From contig CAKRZO010000014.1 in assembly GCA_934433135.1 (NCBI GenBank), positions 1 to 64,000 on the forward strand: a DNA stretch of 64,000 nt, read 5' to 3'. Numbering within the stretch: the first letter of the stretch is position 1; each line of letters starts with the position of its first letter. This document shows positions 23,476-31,095 of the stretch, piece by piece. The DNA is from an uncultured Acetatifactor sp. (GTDB taxonomy: Bacteria > Bacillota > Clostridia > Lachnospirales > Lachnospiraceae). A program made the translations under genes and the position numbers. Below the pieces are notes generated by a model. It worked only from the letters and a program-made list of their open reading frames with translations. It searched no databases and had not been told where the DNA came from.

Positions 23476-24118
23476 CGCCGGCCATCTTCTCCTGTTTTAC
23501 CTTGTGGTCAATCACATGCCGGGAAGCCAGTTCCGTGCGGACATCTTCCACTGAAATTTCCATCTGCGCCATCATTACCATAACATGATAGGCAAGATCC
23601 GCAATTTCATAAACAGCTTCCTTTTTGTCCCGGTTTTTCCCGGCAATAATAACCTCCGTCGCCTCTTCCCCGACTTTTTTCAGGATCTTATCCATTCCTT
23701 TCTGAAACAGGTACGTCGTGTAGGAGCCTTCGGGAAGCTCTTTTTTTCGCTCTTCCAACAGCTGATAAAGACTTTCCAATGAAAACTTCTCATCCGTAAG
23801 CTGCATCTTTTGAAAAAAGCAGGAATCCGCACCGGTATGGCATGCCGGACCGTCCTTATTTACCGTAACAACCAGTGCATCATTATCACAGTCTGCAGTT
23901 ATCGATACGACATGCTGATAATTTCCGCTGGTTTCCCCTTTCAGCCAAAGCTCTTTTCTGGATCTGGAATAGAAGCAGGTCAGCTTTTTTTCAAGCGTAA
24001 TGCCCAGGCTCTCCCGGTTCATATAGGCAAGCGTCAGTACCTCCTTGCTTTCCGCATCCACAACAATTGCGGGAATCAGTCCCTTTTCGTCAAATTTCAA
24101 ATCCTCAATCCCTACCAT
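23465..24118 (-). CDS. hisIE: Bifunctional phosphoribosyl-AMP cyclohydrolase / phosphoribosyl-ATP pyrophosphatase
   Basis: A 217-residue two-domain enzyme for steps two and three. The HisI part (about residues 1-112) shows the zinc and catalytic motifs TLAYMNRESL, SRSRKELWLKGETSGN, ADCDNDAL and CHTG. The HisE part (about 120-205) shows SYTTYLFQKGMDKILKKVGE and EATEVIIAGKNRDK, with the helical Asp/Glu metal site. It overlaps hisF by 14 bp and hisJ by 11 bp, indicating translational coupling. Confidence 0.95.
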   Translation of the reverse strand: MVGIEDLKFDEKGLIPAIVVDAESKEVLTLAYMNRESLGITLEKKLTCFYSRSRKELWLKGETSGNYQHVVSITADCDNDALVVTVNKDGPACHTGADSCFFQKMQLTDEKFSLESLYQLLEERKKELPEGSYTTYLFQKGMDKILKKVGEEATEVIIAGKNRDKKEAVYEIADLAYHVMVMMAQMEISVEDVRTELASRHVIDHKVKQEKMAGDEM

Positions 24119-24878
24119 AAGGCAACCTCACTGTAATGTTATTTTCCCGCAGCACTTTTTTAAGCTGCGAAATTTGAACCTCGCCGAAATGAAAAATCGA
24201 AGCCGCAAGCCCGGCATCCACCCGCGGAATTTCGTGAAACAGGGTTACAAAGTCCTGTGCGCACCCGGCTCCTCCGGAAGCAATCACCGGAACATCCGTC
24301 ACGTCACATACCGCCTTTAACAACTCCAGATCAAAGCCTTTCTTTACACCGTCTGTATCAATTGAATTTACCACCACTTCTCCCGCTCCGCACTTCGTGC
24401 AGCGTTCAATCCAGGAAAGTGCCTCCATTCCGGTGTCTGCCCGTCCACCCCTGGCAAAAATACGGAAAGAGCCGTCCACCCTCTTTACGTCTGCCGAAAG
24501 CACCACGCACTGACTGCCGTACTTTGCCGCAGCTGCAGGAATCAGTTCCGGATCGGCAATCGCTCCGGAATTGACGCTTACCTTATCCGCTCCGTTTTTC
24601 AGAACCCGATCAAAATCGGAAAGCGTCTGAATCCCTCCTCCTACCGTCAACGGGATGAAAATCCGTGACGCCACTTCTCTTAAAACATTCGTAAACAGCT
24701 TTCTGCCTTCGTTGGAAGCCGCGATATCATAAAAAACCAGTTCGTCCGCTCCACAGTCGCTGTAGTATTTTCCTAAGGTGACGGGAGAATCCACATCACC
24801 GAGATTCCGAAAGTTGACTCCCTTTACCACCCTTCCGTTTTTTACATCCAGGCAGGGAATAATTCGCTTTGTAATCAT
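24105..24878 (-). CDS. hisF: Imidazole glycerol phosphate synthase cyclase subunit
   Basis: A 257-residue TIM barrel that with HisH makes imidazole glycerol phosphate and AICAR. Conserved elements include RIIPCLDVKNGRVVKGVNF with catalytic Asp, ELVFYDIAAS, PLTVGGGIQTL, ADKVSVNSGA, the second catalytic Asp in VVLSADVKRVDGSF, VVNSIDTDGVKKGFD and PVIASGGAG. It is shorter at no end and looks intact. Its start overlaps the hisA stop by 4 bp. Confidence 0.96.
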   Translation of the reverse strand: MITKRIIPCLDVKNGRVVKGVNFRNLGDVDSPVTLGKYYSDCGADELVFYDIAASNEGRKLFTNVLREVASRIFIPLTVGGGIQTLSDFDRVLKNGADKVSVNSGAIADPELIPAAAAKYGSQCVVLSADVKRVDGSFRIFARGGRADTGMEALSWIERCTKCGAGEVVVNSIDTDGVKKGFDLELLKAVCDVTDVPVIASGGAGCAQDFVTLFHEIPRVDAGLAASIFHFGEVQISQLKKVLRENNITVRLPYGRD

Positions 24879-25588
24879 TTTGCCGCCTCCAGTGCTTCCT
24901 CCAGCGTAATAGCTCCGATGTAATATGCCTTTCCCAGAATGGCTCCGTAAAGTCCGAAATTTTTCAAAGTACGGATGTCCTCCGTACAGGAAACGCCTCC
25001 GGATGCAATAATATTCATGGAATAACGCTTCTTAAGCTCCCTGTAATATTCGGCATGGATTCCCTGCATGGCGCCGTCCTTTGCAATGTCCGTACAGATC
25101 AGCGTGCTGACACCGATATCGGCCAGCCTGTCACAGAATGAAAAGGTCGTGTAGCCGCTGATCTGCGTCCAGCCTTTCACTGCTACATAGCCGTTTTTAC
25201 AGTCCACGCCCACGGCAATCCGATCCCCGTATTTTGCCACGGCTTCACAAAGGAATGTTTCATCCTGCGCTGCCGCCGTACCTAAAATAACCCGGTCCAC
25301 GCCTGCCGAAAGATAGCTTTTCACAGTCTGAAGGTTGCGGATTCCTCCGCCTGTCTGTACAAACAGATCCGTTTTCTGCGCAATCCGTGAAATTATTTCC
25401 TCGTTCGGTGTGCCTCCCGATCTTGCGCCTTCCAGATCCACGATATGTACAAACTTCGCCCCTTTTTCCTGAAAGTTTTCCGCAACCGCAAGCGGATCGT
25501 CCTGATAAACCGTTATCTTTTCATAATCGCCCTTTAACAGGCGGACGACTTTGCCCTGATAGATATCAATTGCCGGAAATAAATTCAT
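24875..25588 (-). CDS. hisA: ProFAR isomerase (1-(5-phosphoribosyl)-5-[(5-phosphoribosylamino)methylideneamino]imidazole-4-carboxamide isomerase)
   Basis: A 237-residue TIM barrel for the fourth step. Motifs: FPAIDIYQGKVVRLLKGDY with the catalytic Asp, VHIVDLEGARSG, FVQTGGGIRNLQ, RVILGTAA, VGVDCKNGYVAVKGW, and TDIAKDGAMQG with the second catalytic Asp. The four-base ATGA overlap with hisH suggests coupled translation. Confidence 0.95.
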   Translation of the reverse strand: MNLFPAIDIYQGKVVRLLKGDYEKITVYQDDPLAVAENFQEKGAKFVHIVDLEGARSGGTPNEEIISRIAQKTDLFVQTGGGIRNLQTVKSYLSAGVDRVILGTAAAQDETFLCEAVAKYGDRIAVGVDCKNGYVAVKGWTQISGYTTFSFCDRLADIGVSTLICTDIAKDGAMQGIHAEYYRELKKRYSMNIIASGGVSCTEDIRTLKNFGLYGAILGKAYYIGAITLEEALEAAK

Positions 25589-26205
25589 ACAGCACCCTCC
25601 GTTTTGCAGAACGCAGCCAGAATCCGAAGTCCGGTATCACCGCTTTTTTCCGGATGAAACTGGCATCCGTACACGTTGCCTTTTGCCGCCGCAGCCGTAA
25701 TCTGTGCTCCGTATTCCGTGGTTGCCGTCACGTAAGAAGCACAGTCCTCAGCATAAAAAGAATGGACAAAGTAGACCGCTTCCCCATCCTCCACATTTTG
25801 AAACAAAGGGCAATTCCCCAAAAGCTGCAACGAATTCCATCCGATATGGGGAATCTTAAGATTCTGCGGAATTTTGCCCCGAAGCGGACAAACCTGCCCC
25901 GGAATCAGGCCAAGTCCCTCATGTTCCCCGAATTCGTAACTTTTTTCAAACAACAGCTGCATCCCCAGGCAGATTCCCAGCAAAGGTTTTCCGCCTGCCG
26001 CTTCCTTCTTAATGCACTCGTCCAGGCCTTGCTGCTTAAGCTTTTCCATCGCGTCCCCGAAGGCTCCCACTCCGGGCAGAATCAGGCGATCCGCCTTTCG
26101 GATCTTCTCAGGATCCGCCGTAATCTCCGCCTCTTCTCCCAAAAAGGAAAGCGCACTGGCAAGAGAAAAGAGATTGCCCACTCCATAATCAATTATTACT
26201 GTCAT
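25585..26205 (-). CDS. hisH: Imidazole glycerol phosphate synthase glutaminase subunit
   Basis: A 206-residue class I glutamine amidotransferase. The triad is visible: Cys in GICLGMQLLFE, and His and Glu in YGCQFHPEKSGD. The opening VIIDYGVGNLFSLASAL is standard. It supplies ammonia to HisF. Its ATG shares one base with the hisB stop codon (TAATG). Confidence 0.96.
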   Translation of the reverse strand: MTVIIDYGVGNLFSLASALSFLGEEAEITADPEKIRKADRLILPGVGAFGDAMEKLKQQGLDECIKKEAAGGKPLLGICLGMQLLFEKSYEFGEHEGLGLIPGQVCPLRGKIPQNLKIPHIGWNSLQLLGNCPLFQNVEDGEAVYFVHSFYAEDCASYVTATTEYGAQITAAAAKGNVYGCQFHPEKSGDTGLRILAAFCKTEGAV

Positions 26206-26798
26206 TACACCACTCCCTTGGTAGAAGGAATTTCATCCTTGTAATTTTCTTCTATCTGCACGGCTTCTTTTAAGCTTGCGGCAAAAGCCTTAAAGGCCCC
26301 TTCTATGATGTGGTGGGAATTGGTACCCGCCAGCTGCCGGATGTGCAGTGTAATTCCCGCATGATTGACAAATCCCCGGAAAAATTCTTCTGTCAGCTCC
26401 GTGTCAAAATCCCCGACTTTCTGCGCAGGAATCTGCAAGTCATACCCCAAATAAGACCTTCCGGAAAAATCCGCTGCCGCAAGAATCAGTGTTTCGTCCA
26501 TAGGAAGAATTCTGTTGCCGTAACGCCGGATCCCGCGCTTGTCTCCCAGCGCCTGCCCGAAAGCATCCCCCAGAACAATTCCAATATCCTCCACCGTATG
26601 ATGATAGTCTACCTGAATATCGCCCTTGCAGTTCACGTCCAGATCAAACCGTCCATGATGCGCAAACAATGTCAACATATGATCCAGGAAACCACAGCCT
26701 GTATCCACAAGGCATTTCCCCGTACCGTCCAGCGAAAGTGCCAGACGAATGTCGGTCTCTTTGGTCTGCCTGTGTAACTGCACCTCTCTCTTACTCAT
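26205..26798 (-). CDS. hisB: Imidazoleglycerol-phosphate dehydratase
   Basis: A 197-residue monofunctional dehydratase. The manganese-binding repeats are intact: DTGCGFLDHMLTLFAHHGRF, DYHHTVEDIGIVLGDAFG, FFRGFVNHAGITLHI and SHHIIEGAFKAFA. The phosphatase domain found in enterobacterial HisB is absent, consistent with the separate hisJ. Overlaps hisC by 8 bp. Confidence 0.96.
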   Translation of the reverse strand: MSKREVQLHRQTKETDIRLALSLDGTGKCLVDTGCGFLDHMLTLFAHHGRFDLDVNCKGDIQVDYHHTVEDIGIVLGDAFGQALGDKRGIRRYGNRILPMDETLILAAADFSGRSYLGYDLQIPAQKVGDFDTELTEEFFRGFVNHAGITLHIRQLAGTNSHHIIEGAFKAFAASLKEAVQIEENYKDEIPSTKGVV

Positions 26799-27885
26799 CG
26801 TCGCTTCCTCCTTTCGGACGCACCGCTTTTTTTGCTTCTGCCAGTACCTCGTCTGTTTTTTCCAGAAAGATCTTCATTTCTTCCGGGCTTCCTATGGTAA
26901 TACGGTTATAATTCCGAATCCTGTCCTGTCGGAAATGGCGGATCAGAACCCCTTTTTTCCTCAATTCCCGGTAAAATGTCTCTCCGTCCATGCGGTCGCT
27001 TGCGGCAAAGAGAAAATTTGCCCTGGAATCCGTAAGGGTAAATCCCCGTTTCAAAAGCTCGTCTTTTACATAGGATCGCGTACGGACAATTTCGCCGCAG
27101 TTTTTCCGATAATACTCCGGATCCTCCAGCGCCGCCGCACCTGCCGCCTGGGTCAGACGATTAATGTTATAGGGGTTGGTGGAATACTTGATTTTTTCCA
27201 GATCCCGGATCAGACTTTCGTGGGCAAATGCATACCCAAGACGTGCCCCTGCCATACTGCGGGACTTGGAAAAAGTCTGAACGACCAGGAGGTTTGCGTA
27301 TTTTTGGATCCATTCCACTGCACTTTGGCCTCCGAAGTCCACATAGGCTTCATCCACCAGAACCACGCCTTTACAGGACGCCACTATTTTCTCCAGCTCT
27401 TCCGCTTCCAGGCAAAGACCGGTAGGCGCATTGGGATTGGCTATCACCACCAGTTCCTCTCTTCCCATAAAGGCCTCGGCATCCATTGTAAAATCTTCTT
27501 TCAGAGGCACAATGTGAGCCGGAATGCCGTAAAGATCGGCAAACACGCGATAAAAGCCGTAAGTCAGATCCGGGAAAGCCGCCCCGGCCTGTGCATAAGC
27601 CATAAAAGCAAAATTCAGGATTTCATCGGATCCGTTTGCCACAAAAACGTTTTCCGGTCTGACCCGGTAAGTCTCGGCCAGTTTTGCTTTTAACAGGCGG
27701 CTTTCCGGATCGCTGTAGAGACGCAGCCGCTTTACCTCTTCCTCCCCAATGGCCTCTACAACCCGCGGGGACGGGGGATACGGGGATTCGTTGGTATTCA
27801 GTTTTATGTACTTCTGATCCGTCGGCTGCTCTCCCGGGGTGTATTCTTCCAGGTCTTTCAGCCTGCTGTTTAAAAATCTGCTCAT
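26791..27885 (-). CDS. hisC: Histidinol-phosphate aminotransferase
   Basis: A 364-residue PLP enzyme of aminotransferase class I/II. Visible motifs are KLNTNESPYPPSP, FVANGSDEILNFA, VIANPNAPTG, VLVDEAYVDFGG and the PLP lysine in QTFSKSRSMAGARLGYA. It transaminates imidazole-acetol phosphate. The start overlaps the hisD stop by 4 bp. Confidence 0.95.
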   Translation of the reverse strand: MSRFLNSRLKDLEEYTPGEQPTDQKYIKLNTNESPYPPSPRVVEAIGEEEVKRLRLYSDPESRLLKAKLAETYRVRPENVFVANGSDEILNFAFMAYAQAGAAFPDLTYGFYRVFADLYGIPAHIVPLKEDFTMDAEAFMGREELVVIANPNAPTGLCLEAEELEKIVASCKGVVLVDEAYVDFGGQSAVEWIQKYANLLVVQTFSKSRSMAGARLGYAFAHESLIRDLEKIKYSTNPYNINRLTQAAGAAALEDPEYYRKNCGEIVRTRSYVKDELLKRGFTLTDSRANFLFAASDRMDGETFYRELRKKGVLIRHFRQDRIRNYNRITIGSPEEMKIFLEKTDEVLAEAKKAVRPKGGSDDE

Positions 27886-29156
27886 ACCTGCCCCTTTCTC
27901 ACCAGGACGCTTCTTGCATGCGCCTCCAGCCCCTCTTTGCGGGCAAACAAAGCAATGCGGTCAGCCACTTCGGAAAGAGCATCTTCCGTATAATAGGTAT
28001 ATTGGGATTTTTTCACAAAGTCATCCACCGAAAGGGGGCTGGAAAAACGGGCTGTTCCGGAAGTGGGCAGAGTATGGTTCGGTCCCGCGAAGTAATCGCC
28101 TAATGCTTCCGGACAGAAACGTCCCATAAAAATGCTTCCGGCATTCCGGATCTTATCCAGGTAATCAAAAGGATTGTCCACACACAGTTCCAGGTGCTCC
28201 GGCGCGATTTCATTCGCCACTTCGATCACGCTTTCAAGGTTCTGTGCCACGATTATCTTCCCGTTGTTTTCCAAAGATGCCCCTGCAATCTCTTTTCTGG
28301 GAAGCAGTTCCAGCTGACGGGACAATTCGTCCCTTACCTTCTGTGCCAGCTCCATGCTGTCTGTTACCAGCACGGCAGAAGCCATTTTGTCATGTTCGGC
28401 CTGGGAAAGCAGATCCGCCGCCACAAAAGCCGGATTGCTCTTCTCATCGGCAATCACCAGGATTTCACTGGGGCCTGCAATCATATCAATGGCTACTCTT
28501 CCAAACACCTGTCTCTTGGCCTCTGCCACAAATGCATTTCCCGGTCCCACAATCTTATCCACTTTGGGAACCGTCTGTGTACCGTAAGCAAGTGCGGCAA
28601 CCGCCTGGGCGCCCCCCACTTTAAAGATCCGGTCTACTCCGGCTATCCGGGCTGCCGTCAGAATTGCCGGAGAGATTTTACCGTCCGGCATGGGCGGTGT
28701 GGTAATGCAGATTTCCCGGCAGCCCGCAATTTTGGCGGGAATGCTGTCCATCAGCACCGTGGATGGATACGCGGCGGTTCCTCCCGGCACATACAGCCCT
28801 ACCCGGTCAATGGGCGTGATCTTCTGGCCGGTCACATACCCGTCGCCAGTCAGCAAAAAATTGCTGCGTACCTGATGCTTATGAAATTCACGGATATTTT
28901 CAGCAGCCTGACGTAAGACCTTTACAAACTCCGGTTCTGTTTTTTCTACCGCTTCCTGTATTTCTTCTTCGGTAACTTCTACAGACGAAAGCCTTACCCC
29001 ATCGAATTTTTCGGTATAATACAGCAGCGCCTCATCTCCGTCCTGCCGCACCTTTTCCATAATAGGGAAAACAATCCGGGAAACGTCCTTACAGGCACTT
29101 CCCCTGGCAAAAATCTCTTCTTTCGGTACTTCCCCGTATTTGAGAATCTTAATCAT
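27882..29156 (-). CDS. hisD: Histidinol dehydrogenase
   Basis: A 424-residue zinc enzyme that performs the last two oxidations to histidine. Conserved blocks: VGLYVPGGTAAYPSTVLMD, GGAQAVAALAYGT, KIVGPGNAFVAEAKR, DMIAGPSEILVIAD, LLSQAEHDKMASAVLV, and NEIAPEHLELCVDNP, with the terminal HTLPTSGTARFSSPLSVDDF. It overlaps the hisZG gene by 8 bp. Confidence 0.97.
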   Translation of the reverse strand: MIKILKYGEVPKEEIFARGSACKDVSRIVFPIMEKVRQDGDEALLYYTEKFDGVRLSSVEVTEEEIQEAVEKTEPEFVKVLRQAAENIREFHKHQVRSNFLLTGDGYVTGQKITPIDRVGLYVPGGTAAYPSTVLMDSIPAKIAGCREICITTPPMPDGKISPAILTAARIAGVDRIFKVGGAQAVAALAYGTQTVPKVDKIVGPGNAFVAEAKRQVFGRVAIDMIAGPSEILVIADEKSNPAFVAADLLSQAEHDKMASAVLVTDSMELAQKVRDELSRQLELLPRKEIAGASLENNGKIIVAQNLESVIEVANEIAPEHLELCVDNPFDYLDKIRNAGSIFMGRFCPEALGDYFAGPNHTLPTSGTARFSSPLSVDDFVKKSQYTYYTEDALSEVADRIALFARKEGLEAHARSVLVRKGQV

Positions 29157-30711
29157 GTTTTTGTGCCATCCTTTGCTCCAGTTTTTCTTTGATTTTCAGA
29201 ATTTTTCCGGCTTTGAACGAAAAACCGGCACGGTTGGCTATCAGTCTGGCACTGATAGCTGCCACATCCTCTATCGGTTCCAGATTATTTTCCGCCAACG
29301 TTTTTCCGGTTTCCACAATGTCCACAATCACATCGGACAGTCCCAGAAGCGGAGCCAGTTCGATGGAACCGTTCAAATGGATAATATCGATATCGCGGCA
29401 TTTTTCCGCATAGAATTTCCGGGCGATATTGGTAAACTTTGTCGCTACCCGCAGCGTTCGGGAAGTATCGTCCCGGAATCCTCTTTCGGCAGCTACCGCC
29501 ATGCGGCACTTTCCGACTTTCAGATCCAGCAGCTCGTATACGTCAGGCTGGTATTCGAGAAGGATGTCCTTTCCCGCCACGCCCAGATCCGCAGCGCCCC
29601 GTTCCACATAAATGGCTACATCAGATGGTTTTACCCAGAAATAACGGATTCCCAGCTCTTTATTCTCAAAGGTCAGTTTCCGGTTACTCTCCCGGATGGA
29701 CGGGCACTCAAATCCGGCCTCTTCAAACATCCGGTACACTTTTTCTCCCAGCCTTCCTTTGGGAAGCGCGATATTCAGAAAAGCGCCCTCCCGATCCTGC
29801 TTTTTTTCGAATCGTTCCAGCGCATCCAGATAGACGGCAAACCCGATTGCTCCCGCATCTCTTCCCATTTTTTTCATCAGGGTATCATAGCGCCCTCCGG
29901 AAAGGATACGGGACGGAAGCCCATTGATATATCCCTTGAAAACTATTCCGCTGTAATAGGCAGTGGAGTCCACCGCGGAAAAATCAATATTGACGCGGTC
30001 GCCGTACCCCTGTTCTTTCAACTTCTCATAAACAGCGCAAAGTTCCTTTTCGGCAGATACGGCCTGCAGCGTTGTACATAGCGGTTTCAATCGCTTTAAA
30101 GCCTCTGCGGCATCTTTAAAATGTTCTGTCAGAAGGCTTAGTCCGGAGAATTCGGATTCTGTGCAGACTGCAAGCAAGCTGTCCTTATTTTTTTCCTGAA
30201 TTGCCCTGCAGACTAGTTCTCTCTTCCCGTCTTCTAAGGCAAAGGTATCCAGAATGGCTGTCAAAAGCCCTACATGAGACAGAAAAAGCATAAAATCCTC
30301 ACTGATCCGCTCCAGGCTCTTCGCCGCTAAAGACGCTACCTCCGTAACCTGCTCTTCCCCGATATCTCCCATGCATTCCAGTCCTGTCTGCATAATTTCT
30401 TTATAGGTATGGGAGGTCTCTGAAATACGATAAACATTTTCATCGTAACAAAGGCGTCTGACCGTCCCCTTCCGTTCTTTAAAATTCTTCAGAATCGAAA
30501 GGGTAACGTCCGGCTTTAAAGCCAGCAGGCTGCCATCGGCATCCGTAAATGTGATGACCCCGTCAGAGACCAGAAAATCCTTATTCCGGGAATACAAATC
30601 GTATTCTTCAAATTTACTCATCTTGTACTTTTCGTATCCGTGATCCCGGTAAAGCTTTCGTAATGTAAAAATAACGCGTTCTTCTTTCCTTAAAAGACTT
30701 TCCTCTAACAT
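29149..30711 (-). CDS. hisZG: HisZ-HisG fusion: ATP phosphoribosyltransferase regulatory and catalytic subunits in one chain
   Basis: A 520-residue fusion. Residues 1-311 are HisZ, a class II histidyl-tRNA synthetase-like regulatory domain (LLALKPDVTLSILKNF, QTGLECMGD, ILSGGRYDTLMKKMG, AIGFAVYLDAL). Residues 312-520 are a short-form HisG (LNIALPKGRLGEKVYRMFEE, DLGVAGKDILLE, the PRPP loop DVIVDIVETGKTL). Normally these are two proteins forming a hetero-octamer. There is no stop between them. The junction codon is CTG (29778-29776), where separate HisG proteins begin with Met, and it is preceded at 7 bases by GGGAGGG, an apparent relic ribosome binding site. First gene of the operon. Confidence 0.93.
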   Translation of the reverse strand: MLEESLLRKEERVIFTLRKLYRDHGYEKYKMSKFEEYDLYSRNKDFLVSDGVITFTDADGSLLALKPDVTLSILKNFKERKGTVRRLCYDENVYRISETSHTYKEIMQTGLECMGDIGEEQVTEVASLAAKSLERISEDFMLFLSHVGLLTAILDTFALEDGKRELVCRAIQEKNKDSLLAVCTESEFSGLSLLTEHFKDAAEALKRLKPLCTTLQAVSAEKELCAVYEKLKEQGYGDRVNIDFSAVDSTAYYSGIVFKGYINGLPSRILSGGRYDTLMKKMGRDAGAIGFAVYLDALERFEKKQDREGAFLNIALPKGRLGEKVYRMFEEAGFECPSIRESNRKLTFENKELGIRYFWVKPSDVAIYVERGAADLGVAGKDILLEYQPDVYELLDLKVGKCRMAVAAERGFRDDTSRTLRVATKFTNIARKFYAEKCRDIDIIHLNGSIELAPLLGLSDVIVDIVETGKTLAENNLEPIEDVAAISARLIANRAGFSFKAGKILKIKEKLEQRMAQKHD

Positions 30712-30768
30712 CCGCAGTTACCGCTCCTGTTAAAACTTATCTATTCTTTCGTTTGCTATCGCGTTATC

Positions 30769-30797
30769 ACTATACCACACTATCAAGCTAAAGTCAA
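30769..30797 (-). promoter_or_regulatory. Promoter of the histidine operon
   Basis: On the minus strand TTGACT (30797-30792), 17-base spacer, TATAGT (30774-30769), about 50 bases before the hisZG start. I see no T box or attenuator in this short leader, so control of the operon may be by a trans factor or by HisZ-mediated feedback alone. Confidence 0.8.
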
Positions 30798-30882
30798 GTG
30801 AGTTGTTTTTCATGCCCCCTCATTGTAATCCCCATATGTCTGCCCTTAGTAACTTGCTCTTAATTGTAACTTTTATTCGGCA

Positions 30883-31095
30883 TCACTTTACAGCGTACCC
30901 CTGGTCTTCAATGGTTTTCTTTAAGACATCGTCTGCGACCTCTTCCTTCAGTGTAACAACTGCTGTTTTCTTTTCGTGGCTGACCAGTGCGCTTTCTACC
31001 TGAGGAAGTTCCTCCAGTGCTTTCTTTACTCTGGCCTCACAATGACCGCACATCATTCCATCGACATGAATAGTTTTCTGAATCGTTTTTTCCAT
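30883..31095 (-). CDS. copZ: Probable internally initiated CopZ-like copper chaperone
   Basis: The last 70 codons of copA form a complete HMA metallochaperone beginning MEKTIQKTIHVDGMMCGHC. Its ATG (31095-31093) is preceded by AAGGAG (31110-31105) at nine bases, a near-ideal ribosome binding site placed within the linker of the ATPase. Separate CopZ proteins have exactly this length. I infer that the same frame gives both a fused domain and a free chaperone. Not proven: the site could be an evolutionary relic. Confidence 0.6.
   Translation of the reverse strand: MEKTIQKTIHVDGMMCGHCEARVKKALEELPQVESALVSHEKKTAVVTLKEEVADDVLKKTIEDQGYAVK

Noticed and set aside
30712..30882. T box or histidine attenuator before the his operon
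   Set aside because: The leader after the promoter is only about 50 bases and shows neither a T-box sequence nor a run of His codons.
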